Part shown: positions 1 through 11,400 of the stretch, one piece after another
Numbering within the stretch: the stretch's first letter is position 1
Layout: every line of letters starts with the position of its first letter
Assembly (NCBI GenBank): GCA_015680685.1
Contig: MNCI01001957.1
Span: 3,809 to 38,534, forward strand
Reading direction: 5' to 3'
Length of the DNA: 34,726 bases
Source of the DNA: Gnetum montanum
Lineage: Eukaryota; Streptophyta; Gnetopsida; Gnetales; Gnetaceae
Notes under the pieces: generated by a model
What the model saw: only the letters and a program-made list of their open reading frames with translations
The model's database searches: none
Told to the model about the DNA's origin: nothing
Made by a program: the position numbers and the translations under genes

Positions 1-5
1 TGGAG

Positions 6-73
6 TTCGATCGGATCACGCGTGCTACGCTCGTTTCATATGGTTGAGTGTAGGGGTACCTCGCCACTCATCA
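6..73. repeat. Dispersed 68-bp repeat, copy 1
   Basis: This stretch aligns without gaps to 17969-18036 in the same orientation, with about 54 of 68 positions identical. The last 20 bases (through CGCCACTCATCA) are identical. It is probably the edge of an old transposable element present in both places. No coding potential or tRNA-like box is visible in it. Confidence 0.6.
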
Positions 74-389
74 CTAGTCAAGCTTAACTTTTTGTACATA
101 CAAGCTCAATACATGACATTTTAGCATGTCAAACCATTTTAGTTGTATTTTTTTTCCATTGCATAGATTATAGGTAAGTATAAGAGGTGTCCAATGATAA
201 TGTTAACAATGAAGTGTTGGCCTAGTGGTCACATATTTAATTTTACCAGAGTGATAAACTTTTATAAATGTTGAAGTGTACCAATGTTTCACTTATTTTG
301 AGTTTCAATGCACGCAGTAATACTCCCCCTTGCACCACCAAACAATAATGATGTGAGGAGTTCAACTTATTAGTGTCCATTAATAAAGT

Positions 390-481
390 CAATTCCAATT
401 TCCATGTAAACTACAACAACCAATTCCAAGTTCCATGTAAACTTCAATAGCCAATTCCAATTTCCATGTAAACTACAATAT
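390..481. repeat. Minisatellite-like tandem repeat, 3 x 31 bp
   Basis: Three adjacent 31-bp units begin at 390, 421 and 452. Each has the form CAATTCCAA, then TTCCATGTAAACT, then an ACAAC/TCAATA-like end. They differ by only a few substitutions, so they arose by local duplication. They lie about 1.4 kb upstream of the receptor-kinase start codon and show no sign of function. Confidence 0.8.
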
Positions 482-519
482 CTTGATTTTTGTGATTTTA
501 TTAGGAGGCCAATTAGTAA

Positions 520-795
520 TGATGTGGAAGGTGCAATTCTCGAACCTTAAGTGATGCATTCATTTCAGTGTCAATTGCATAAATTTTTGCAAATATATTT
601 TTAACATTAAATTATATTTAGTTGCCATTATTGATTATATACTTGATTCAGAAGTTCTTGATTATACACTTGATTCAAAAGTTCTATGTCATAGGTTTGA
701 TTCTAGAAGGTAATGCTAAGTTATATAAAGTTCTAATTAAACTATATATCTTAAGTGTACTTATATTTCACTTATTTTTTTCCAATACTCCCATA
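520..795 (+). repeat. Degenerate SINE-like sequence upstream of the receptor kinase
   Basis: The piece near 750-772 (CTATATATCTTAAGTGTACT) matches, in opposite orientation, the body of the SINE-like sequence at 4310-4465. A pol III B-box-like GGTTTGATTCTAG lies at 695-707. The piece near 530-565 also resembles the B-box region of the 4.4-kb copy. An A-box-like TGGCCTAGTGG near 226 may belong to another broken copy. Direct repeats of about 26 bp (TTGATTCARAAGTTCT) lie at 633-685. Everything is strongly diverged, so boundaries are uncertain. Confidence 0.3.
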
Positions 796-1321
796 GTTTA
801 ATTATACAAAATTTAGAAATCTATCGTTACCGTTCCAAATTTTTTATTCTACATCATATAAAATATATAGCTAAATGAATAATCAATAACACACAATCAC
901 GCCTAAATACCGTTACTTGCGAGCATTAATGGGGGCAGTGGAGGTTACGACTGTTTATGCGTTCGTTTTATGGAAAATTTGAAATACGTCAACCCCACTA
1001 AAGCTGTGAACTCTTTTCTAAGGGATATGAGCTGTGACCATTGCACAAGGCAACAGCTCGCTATACCTCAGAACAGCTTTTGCGTTGATTTAATCAAATT
1101 CGAAGAAAAAAATTTTGCGGTATGCAGCAACCTTGCGTCAACGGCTCTCACGCTCATGTCGAACTCTTATTATGCTCCTGAAAAGGATATGAGCTACAGT
1201 GTTCAAATGATCTTTTCGTTGAAAATGTTCGAAAGAATTTATTGTACCGAATGAGCTACATATGCGTACCGCTGACAGCCGCACAAGACTGCCACGGCAA
1301 ACCTCAGAGTCATTTCCCAAT

Positions 1322-1387
1322 TTGACCCTGGCACGTGGCATCCAATCGATAATTTAGATTTTTGTACCTAATGCAAATTAGTTGACC
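1322..1387 (+). promoter_or_regulatory. W-box / G-box / W-box cluster upstream of the receptor kinase
   Basis: TTGACC lies at 1322-1327 and again at 1382-1387, and CACGTGGC at 1332-1339. TTGACC/T is the core bound by WRKY factors, and CACGTGGC is a G-box/ABRE core for bZIP factors. The cluster is about 490-550 bases upstream of the start codon at 1873. WRKY control would suit an immune receptor, but short motifs like these also arise by chance and no transcription start is known here. No convincing TATA box was found between 1400 and 1873. Confidence 0.35.
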
Positions 1388-1872
1388 GAAGTCTCGCGAT
1401 CTTTCTTCATTCATCGATTAAAGCTGATTAAAAAATCGGGGAAGCAGAAAGCATATGCAGATGATGGAATCCGATACTTGTGTGCTACAGCAGCGGCAAT
1501 AACACTGATGGCGTAGGCAGCTGAAGGTAGTTGTAAAGTTTTGTGCGGTTTTAATATTTCACACCAAAAATTTCTTGCAGCAAGAGTTACAGAAATTAGG
1601 GAAAAATGAAATGGAATGAGAAAATTAATGTTAATATGGCTATTTCACTCTACCTCTCAGCTCTTGTTTTTTGACGAATTCTCAATGAAAAACTATGGAA
1701 AACTGGATTTCCCAGTTGGATGCTGATAATGGTAAATGGCTTCAATTTGTATCAGAAGTTAACCCATGCTGCTGAGCTGCCTTTTCTGTTCTGTGAAACC
1801 CAAAAGAAAAAAAAAATTTCAAGTTTTTGGACATGTATGTTAGTTTTCCGCGATTGAAGTTCCCGCCATGTA

Positions 1873-2475
1873 ATGGAGTCAAAATTAGGGCTGAAACATT
1901 GTGGAATGGAACCGAGGTTACGGTGTCTGTGTGTGGCCTTGGCTATTGCCATGGCAAGCACTGTGCCACAGGCTCTGGGCCAGTGCGGCAGGCAGTGTGA
2001 TTTTTCTCTGGTTTACTTCAATGTCTCGGAGGGCGCAGACATCACTTACATCCGGAGCCTGTTCGACGATATACCGTCGCTCCAGGATATTTCAAGCTAC
2101 AATCCCATGGATCCGCCAATTAGCCAGTATTACATTAAGGCCNAAAGAGGCAGGAATTGTGTTGGCCGTCTGCAACCACGAGGGAGTGGTGAGCCCATCG
2201 TAGACATTGTTTGCAAGTTCAGAGTAGCTGTCCCCCTGTAACACCGTGTAGTTGAATACGAGGCCGAGATAACGAGTGCCATCGGGCAGTCTCCGGCAGC
2301 TGCAAGACGGCAACCGAATTCGAATCCTGGCGCTGGCCTTAATGTAATACTGGCTAATTGGCGGATCCATGGGATTGTAGCTTGAAATATCCTGGAGCGA
2401 CNGATATTATCAGGCGCTACAATCCTAATGTCGATTTTAACAACTTCAGCGGCATTGCTTTTATTCCTGTTCAAG
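1873..2475 (+). CDS. CERK1: Exon 1: signal peptide and LysM ectodomain, misassembled
   Basis: Reading from 1873 gives an N-terminus with a hydrophobic signal segment ([11 protein letters not shown]) ending near a QALGQ cleavage site. Next come CGRQC, a LysM-like block (ending [15 protein letters not shown]), and then an N at 2143. The continuation lies on the opposite strand, read from 2334 down to 2144: LPSCSC, GTRYLG, the next LysM block ([11 protein letters not shown]) and TANTIPAS. After the second N at 2402 the + strand resumes with the end of the last LysM (DIIRRYNPN) and runs to 2475, phase 1, before GTATGG. The part between TANTIPAS and DIIRRYNPN, which normally carries another CSC and the start of LysM3, is absent. 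ATG at 1873 is the first in frame. ATG at 1906 is a good alternative because it sits directly before the hydrophobic segment. Confidence 0.88.
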
Positions 2476-5400
2476 GTATGGTTCGAAGATCGGCCTTATA
2501 AACGTTTTCCTATACTCGTGCTGAGATTTTCATTTTCGTTCACGGAGTTGGCTGTCACAGCATTTCAATTGGATTTTCAACATCATTTTTCCTTAGATTA
2601 CATGTTTTTACATGCATTGGGTGTTTTTAAGGTGATTGACGACCGTATTCTGAATGCTTGGGATTCAGGCACTTCGAAATAATAATAATCATCATCTATG
2701 CTTTTACGAGTTTATCCAGTTTTTCTATTAAATACTTCACATACAAATCAGTTGTCGTTCTTAGCTTCTAAGCTGAGGGACGTTACGGTGGGCTTAGGTA
2801 TCTGGTCGTAAAAACATCAAATGGTCATTGAATAAGATAGTTGAAACAAATGGTTGTGCTGCATCCGTAATCGTAACTTACCGGTCAGTTGTTGATATTA
2901 TTGACCGTTATCGATGGTTGATTCTTTGTTATCCTGAAACACTGATAGTAAGGTTGTTACCCAGGAGTCGTCTTCCGTTTACGTTTGTTTTTGGCACTGA
3001 AATGCTCGTTTGTTTAGAGAAAAGGATATCTTTAGACTATTCATTTTACAGTGTTATATGAACTAAAGTAGCATGCGATCAACGGGTGTACAGTGGGTTT
3101 TGCCCTAATTAATTGCTTTTCACGACTACCTTTTAACATTCCTAAGCATTTCATCCTTGAATTTAATATTTATGACGTTGTAAAAGTGTGTTTAGAGGAG
3201 AACAGCTCTAATAGCAAAAACCTTTAGTTATGTAGAAGCAAATTAGGTCTGTGGATACATGTCACTTAGGATGCATTGTTATATGACAGTTTCTTGTATA
3301 ACACAGTTACTCTGACGACTAACCTTTATGACATCTTCATTGTTCAAACCGTAAAGAAAAGGGATAAACATATCATTATCATCTTGCTGTGCTTGTGCTT
3401 CAGACTTTCAGGCACCGGACTGAAATTGAAAATTATTATTATACCCCTTAAGAGATCCTAGGGATCTAGTGGACAAAGCATTGTTACAATTCAAGTAATC
3501 TAAAACTGTATTCAAGGAATTAGCCCAAGGACAAGGCAGGAAGCTGGAAGAATGCATTTGAATTCTCTGCAACTATTCTTTATTGGATTGGATTCAGGCA
3601 CTTTTTTATAGTTATTATGTGTAGTTGGAGTTACAGGAACATCATATGCACACGTGATTAATATAATAAAGGCCAGAAGCATGAATCACAAGATTCATAT
3701 GATCTTTCCATCTACGAAGACTGAATTTAATTTATAAGAAGTGCAATTCGTGTGCTTGTTTGAACTTAGAAATTATGTTTCCATTGGTCTTCTAACAAGG
3801 CCTTTTATTCTCATGTTCAGATAACTCGGGCAGTTACCGGCCTTTTGGATCTGGAAGGTACCTACTTTGGTTGAACAAGGTTTTGATCTGAAGTTCAGAT
3901 TATCTACACTTGGTCTACTTTTTTAACTGCTTTTTTATATGGTGATCTCTGTGTTTGCAGTGGAGGGGGTGAGCAGTCACATCCTTTATTCAGTAAGTCG
4001 CAACATATTTTTGCTATACACAAATCATTTGAATGTCAATCAGTTCTGTATAGATATGTTCTGTTTTTTTATTCATACAGGGCTTGCCATCGGAGCAATA
4101 ATAGGAATTTGCATAGATGCTGTTGTATTAGTTATCATAGCTCGTGGATTCTATTCCTACAAACGCAAGAAAGCAAAAATGGCACTCTTGTTACAGCCAC
4201 CGAATACCAATGGTATGTCTAACTCTCAAGGTTGCATTCATTAATTTGTAATTATGAATTTTTGTGTGTGCACATGTGTATTTGTGGAATTAATAAGATG
4301 GATATTCTATATTCTATAAGTACACCTCAAGATATATAGCCTAAGATGATGGATTAGAAGAATTATAAAAGAATATAAAGATGCATCAAGTGTAACTCGA
4401 ACTGGGAACCTCTTGCCTGTAAATCATTGTTAGACAATGACCTAACCAATGGATTAATATGGCATACAACATAATATGCTAACCCAGCATCCCAAAGTTT
4501 GGTGTGCATATTTTGTTTTATTTAACAGGGATGACTTCAGTATGGCTAGTAGGTAAAAGACAAAGAAAGAGATGGTTAATGCAAGAAAGATGGAGAATTA
4601 AAATGGAAGAACCTGTAGAAATTAATTCCCAGCATCCTAGAAACCCAAGTTCATACATTGTTGGAGATTGGTGAAACTAAATATGTTTTTTCTGTCATTT
4701 TATATTTATTTACTGAAATGATTTAGTATAGTTGTTTGACAAATGCCTGCAATGAGAAATGTGGGACAGTGGTGCTGATGCTATTTTGGATCAAGGGTTT
4801 TGTGGTTTGAGCAACACTAATGGTTCTTTAGATAGTATGACTCTACTTGCCAACACAACACAACTTAAAAGGAGATCTCGTTGATACTGCCATTGTTACT
4901 GTAACAGTCAGTAAAAGAATGATTGTCTGATGCTTAAGCAGTGAGCTGTTTCAACCAAAGTTGACTATTCTGGATAAGTTGGTTTTGTTGCTAGTAAAAC
5001 TGCAATCATACTTTGATGGATCTTGACTTGCAGCAATTTTGCATTGCTATTTTTCTCCAGTGTGTTCTGTTTGATATTTATTTGTTTCTACTTGATGTGT
5101 GTAATGAGTTTATTGACACGTGAAAAGATATGGTTAGGCATTTCAAAGATGGTTCATGCATGTGTAGGATTGATTGTTTCTTTTGTCAATTGGGTTGGGA
5201 AGGTCGAATTAATGGCAAATGTTTTAGACAGCGATGCTCCTTCAAAGATGGTGTGCACTCTGATGGGTTTGTGAGCAATGTATAGAAGATTATTGGAGCG
5301 TTGAAGGTTTCCAGATAGCCTTTTGTCATTTTGTTATGGAGAGCAGGTCATTTGCCATTTTGTTATTGAATCATAGGCCGTGACTAGTTGCCTAGGCAGT

Positions 5401-8400
5401 TACTAATCTGCCTTTTTGTGGTGCTACCCAGAAATATTGAATTCTGATATTATCTATTGGATAATGTCCTTGTTCTCCTTGACTAACCAGCTTCTGCTTT
5501 TCACGTTTCTTCGTTAATTTCAACCAACTCTGAAAGTGAACCTTAACAGATTGACCCTGAACATAAAGTAGGGAATTTCATATCCTAATTCTGTTTATTT
5601 TCTTCCTCTAAAAGGTTCTTAGAATATCAGGTTTACATTGTTTTCTTGAATGTCCTTGGGAGCTTTAATAGGGTTCTTAGGTATATCTGGTGTTTGGCAT
5701 TCTGAAGTAAAATACATGGGTGAATAATTATGCATTCAGGATACAAATTGAGTACTGGGTTTTAAACTTATACACAAGTTGTCTTGCAACGTTTTACTAT
5801 TTCAAGAACCATGATTGGGGTTGAAGGCTATAAACACACACCTAGATTGTGGAACCAATGATAATGCTGCCATTCCATTTCCGTCAAAATTTTATAACTT
5901 GGGCACATGCATAAACATTCAGGTGAAAGTCTACCATGAAGTTTAATTTTTTTTGTGATTGATGTGAAGTTCAGATAAACATGCATGCAGTTTCATATTT
6001 GGTATTTTTCCAATATGTAACTTCTTTTAAAGCTCTCTTAAAACTGTTTGAGCGTCCAACTTAAGTTATTATCGTGAAGTGAATGCATAGAGATCAGAAT
6101 TCCTGAAATCAATGCATGAACTTATTGATTGTTTTAAATGTACCGTGCAGCTAATGAGTTGCAAAGTAGTGATTCTGAATCATTTCCATTAGCTGGGAAA
6201 GTGGATCTAACGGTAGAAAAATCTGTTGAATTTACCTATGAAGAGCTTGCCTTTGCCACGAATAATTTCAGCCTAGCTAATAAAATTGGTCAAGGTGGTT
6301 CTGGTGCTGTTTATTATGGAGAAGTTCGTGGAGAGGTTTGCATGTTCACTTGCTTTACTTAAGTGCAACTGTTCTTTATAGTCCATGAATTTTGATAGAG
6401 TGTATTTCTTATGAGATGGATCTAAGCTTTAGATAAACTTTGCTATTTTTCTTTCCGGAAATTTCATCACTCAACCTGTGTCAGATTAGTATTTTTTTCA
6501 TCAATTTGAAAGCATTGTAAAGTCCATACACATGTAAAAGCTGAAATATTTTCTATTCTCCTATAATCAAGTTTTATAATTATGGTTTTACGTACAGTAC
6601 TTGCTATATAGTATATTTATGGTAATGTACTTTAGGTAACACTTTTATGTCATAGTCCAGAAGCACCCTTGGCAATATTCTAATGTTTTCTCTTTATCAT
6701 GTTCCTGACAGAAAGCAGCTATAAAGAGAATGGATATGGAAGCAACTCATGAATTTATGGCTGAATTGAAAGTTCTTACCCATGTTCATCATTTAAACTT
6801 GGTATTGTTTCTGTCCCTTTGGTAACACTTCTATTGTCTCAGTGATCATACTTGCAATTCATGTCATGCAGATGGTTGGAAATATCTAGAATTGTTATTT
6901 GCATACCCCTTAATACTCTGTAAATTCTGATTTTCTTTCTGGATGAAGTAATTTTAATAGTAATTAGCTGGTAATGATTTTCTTTCAATTTTTTAAATGC
7001 TAGGAATGTATTATTATCTATTTCAATGATAAATGTTAAATGCTATATTTGCATGCCCCTTAATACTCTGTAAATTCTGATTTTCTTTCTGGATGAAGTA
7101 ATTTTAATAGTAATTAGCTGGTAATGATTTTCTTTCAATTTTTTAAATGCTAGGAATGTATTAGTATCTATTTCAATGATAAATGTTAAATGCTATCAGC
7201 AGCCTTGTGGCGAAGGAATGACACAATTTTAATGTCATATATAATCAGTAATTGGCTGGATCTATGTTTTGGGAATTATATAGTTATCGATGTCTGGTTC
7301 TTCCTTTGGACACCGTGACCATTAAACCACCACCTGCCATCTTCATAGAATCATCAATGAAAATATGTTTTTCATGTTCAAATTAATGACAAAATTATTT
7401 TATTCTTTAATATTTATTTTTAAAAATATGTGTTATTTAAAAGATTTATTTTTAAATACATAATCATTTCTATGCAATTTGTATTTTTATCACTTTTGAA
7501 TGAATTTCTGAATGTATGTTATGGCATGGTCTAATCTTGAAGCATGAGAAGATATTTATTAATTGTGCACAGTCATTGTTCTTTGAAAATGCAGGTTCAT
7601 TTAATTGGATTTTGCACAGAGGAATCTTTGTTCCTTGTGTATGAATTTATTGACAATGGAAATTTAAGTCAGCATCTACGTGGTTCAGGTGGATTTCATA
7701 TTAATTAAGAGTATTTTAATATAGTTTTCATTTCTCTGAGGGTTTGTCCCAATAATGTTTGTCATTGCAATTTAAATGGTTTGATCAAACATTGACTACA
7801 GCAATGCAACCGCTATCCTGGGCTGCCAGAGTACAAATTGCACTTGGTTCAGCAAGAGGTTTAGAGTACATTCATGAACATACTATGCCTATGTATATTC
7901 ACCGAGATATTAAATCTACCAACATTCTAATTGATAAAAATTTTCGGCCTAAGGTTAAGAACATGCTCATTTCTTTGATAATACCATTTCTATGCTGCTT
8001 TGCATTATTTGCACATCACGATTAACATTTTGTTATTTCAGGTTGCTGACTTTGGTTTGACAAAGCTTACAGAGGCTGGTGGTCCATCAGCAAGTCTTCA
8101 AACGCGCTTAGCAGGAACATTTGGTTACATGCCCCCAGAGTATGCAACATATTTGTATTTACCTGAGAGTGAAATCTTCTTTATTCTCTAAATACACCAT
8201 TTATAAAATTATTCAATTAGCATATGTACATTGCCTCTTTCAAGTCCTTGTGATATGATACACAGGTCAGTCTGGCCTTGGGAAGGATGGGCCCAAGAGT
8301 GCTCAAGGGTCCAACGGTTTTGGTAAGCATATGAGGTGTTGCAGGGTTTTAATGAGCAGACTAAGGAACATGAGCAGGCTATGGAATGGAGGAACAGGGG

Positions 8401-11400
8401 TAGGCCATGTAGGTGGAGAAATGGAATAAAAATTCATAGGATAACCTTCAGCTACTCTCGATGAAGGGTTCATAATAGTGTTGGTTCAACCAAGGGGAAT
8501 GGTTAGCTCTAGGGTCTGCTATAGGTGGAAACTATGTAGCAGGTTGTAATGGGTCTTGATGAAATTTTATCATAATGGGAGGATAGCCCCACACGAGGTA
8601 GGTAGTGGAATACCTTCTAGGACGTCAGGTCACTGCAGGGCATATGATGAGTTATAGTGGGGGATCAGAAAAGAAAGGTTTTGCTTCCATCTTTGGTGGT
8701 GGATTGCCCACCTGGAAGTGGAATACCTTCCACTCACACAAACTGCATAAAGTGGCGGGAGAGGATACTGCAAGGGGCAGTTGGAAAATCCTTGATTTTA
8801 TGATTAAAGATGTTATAGAAAAGTGAGGAAAATTACACAAATAGGAAGCGTAAATGGTGTTTTTTCCTTTTTTTTTTGGTGGGATGGGGAAATGCAAATT
8901 AATATGGATATTCAGTGCTTTAGAGGATGCAGGAGGGTGAAGTTACATTGGTAAGACTGGAAATGTGTTGAGGTAGCTTCAGAGGCTCAGGCTTTTTATT
9001 TTTTATTTTTTCAGAAAGAAGAGTTAACCATCATTCAGTCTTGTTTCATCAAATTATCTATTATTAAAAAATTTTCTTGGTCCCATTGCTAGCACATGAA
9101 GTTGAGAAATGAAGCTCAATAACTTCTGACATGTAACTTGCTTATTTATTTGACCTATGCATAAAGTATCCTAAGCCTCTGCAATAACGAAGTCTTAGCA
9201 TCCTGAGATTCTATGCAATGATTATGTATCCATATTCTATTTGGTTTAAACATTTTGTCTTCATAACTTTAGCGCACATAACATTGTCAATTCATAATCT
9301 TCTTATGTCAATTTTTCAAAATAGCAACACTCAAATCATTTAGTTCTTTAAGTGTAGTTTCACCATATTCCGGTGGGTAAGAGATTGTATGCCAATCTAA
9401 CAGATGGATTTTTTCCACTCCTTCAGAATCATGCCAAAAAAAGTCACACTCTTAGTTCTTTAGTCTCTCAAGTACTTACCTTAGTGTTCATGAGCATGAC
9501 ATTAAGTATTGTGAGACAGAATGAAGACAAACTCAAATAAATTGTAATTTTCTATCCATGGTGAGTAACTTACATCACCAACTAGCCAACCTTTAAGCCA
9601 TTGTTTTTAAACCAAGAGTAAAAAAATTCTTTTTAAAGTCCTTCTCAGAAATCGAGGTATTTACAAATATTTTCTTGGAAGATTGATTCATTGTCATTTA
9701 AACATATTTAAAATAATTTTTTTATCTTTTTAAATATTATTTATACATAATGAAAAGGAAACAAAGTGTTTTTTTTTAAATTAATTTTGAATATTGAGAC
9801 CCATGAAAAATTATCCAGTACCTCAATATTTTGGAGCTATGTTTCTTCAGCTTTCAGAAAGATAAAAGTATCAACGACAAACTGTACACGTGTGAAATTT
9901 TTTTGATGTTTGAAAGGTATTGTTAGAGCCCATTGACAATAACAGATTCTATGATTGGAAACAAAATAATAGCACACCAGATTGCTGCAAAATCAATCTC
10001 ACATCCAAAGCTATAATGAAAGGTGAGAAAGTGAAAGTAAGTTCCAAGCGCCTACTAAATAGGGGCAAATACTCAAGCAATCAATTTCATTGTGGTTAAT
10101 CTCAATGTATACATGTGGTTGCTTTCAAGCTAACCCACCGTTCATTGAACCTAGACATATTCTCTAATTACCTAGAAGCTTTAAGAAAAATCTAATGGCT
10201 AAAATATTGGCATTGCTATCTATTCTAATAGGCACTATTGATGGGCCTCTGCTAAGTTTTTTGCTTTTTGGGTTTGAGGTTTGGACTATCGTTCTGTAAA
10301 ATTTTTTGTTTGCCTGACAAATAAAAACCGTACCCTCTTTCTTTTCACCAATTTCTTTTTTAGTCCTGCTCAATGAAGGTGCTTTTTACAGCAAGTTGTT
10401 TGAGCCCATGAAACTTCAATATTTTGTGGTCATTTGACTATATCAATAGTTGATTTCCTACATCGTTGTGTTCTGACTGCACATCACTTCAGTTTTTACT
10501 TGAAATTACAAATGTAAATTTCTTTTCACCTGTACAAGGCCACTATGTCTCATGTTTTATTCTTTCCCTTGCATTCCTCTTGTTCTGAATGTATTCATGA
10601 GGATATGGAATTTCACTTGTTTGCGGAGATTAAACATAACAGAACTGCCAATAAGTTTGTATTGCTTTTACTGGACCTTAAAAATTTTTATGTGCATATT
10701 TACAGACACTGGAAACCTGTAGATTACCCTTTTGCTTCACATGTACATATATTTCTGTTTTGGATATTTGCTTCAATTAGATAAAATTCATCAGTAACGT
10801 TTGGTGCTGAATATGATTTTTGAATGATCAGACAATCTTTGATTGACTATTTACTGTTTATGTAAATTCTCCTAATGTAAATGTCTCTTTAGAGAACAAT
10901 GAAATTTAAAGTTATGTCTACAAAATTAGCTATTTGTAGCTGAATATATGTTCATTTGTTTTAGATATGCTCAGTTTGGAGATGTCTCACCAAAGGCGGA
11001 CGTGTATGCATTTGGTGTTGTTCTATATGAAATAATTTCAGCCAAAGAAGCTGTCATAAGAACCAACGAGACTTTTACGAAGTCAAAAGGACTTGTTGCA
11101 CTGGTCTGAAACCTATCCCAAATATCAATGATGGAATATTATTATGCTAATTTTATACCCTTTTTTGGAGAAAAATTTGAGATGTATTAATCCAAAAAAT
11201 AAAAAGCTGTACAATCATATAGCCCAGATCATCTGGCCCCATTCCCCAAAACTATCTGGCCTGTCAAATGCTCGAACTCTACCCTACGTCCTTATCCATT
11301 TCTGGGTTGTCTTGGATCACTCAGCGGTAGAGCTCTTGCCCTTCCCAATTTGTTTTGCAGCACCCCCAATGCACTGCCTGACCCCTGCTCTCTCGGAAAC

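Noticed and set aside
970-1254. 94-codon open frame upstream of the receptor kinase
   Set aside because: No recognisable motif, unusual composition, and it lies in the presumed promoter region; taken as chance.
2076-2401. A genuine cruciform-forming 67-bp inverted repeat
   Set aside because: The inner segment is bounded by Ns on both sides and coding continuity demands the opposite orientation.
2092-2474. Separate - strand genes overlapping receptor exon 1
   Set aside because: They are the receptor's own coding sequence in a wrongly oriented contig, or its shadow frames.
7759-8191. Exons 8 and 9 extended to the upstream ATG and the downstream stop
   Set aside because: The extra residues do not fit the kinase family. 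GT-AG boundaries with matching phases give the expected protein.
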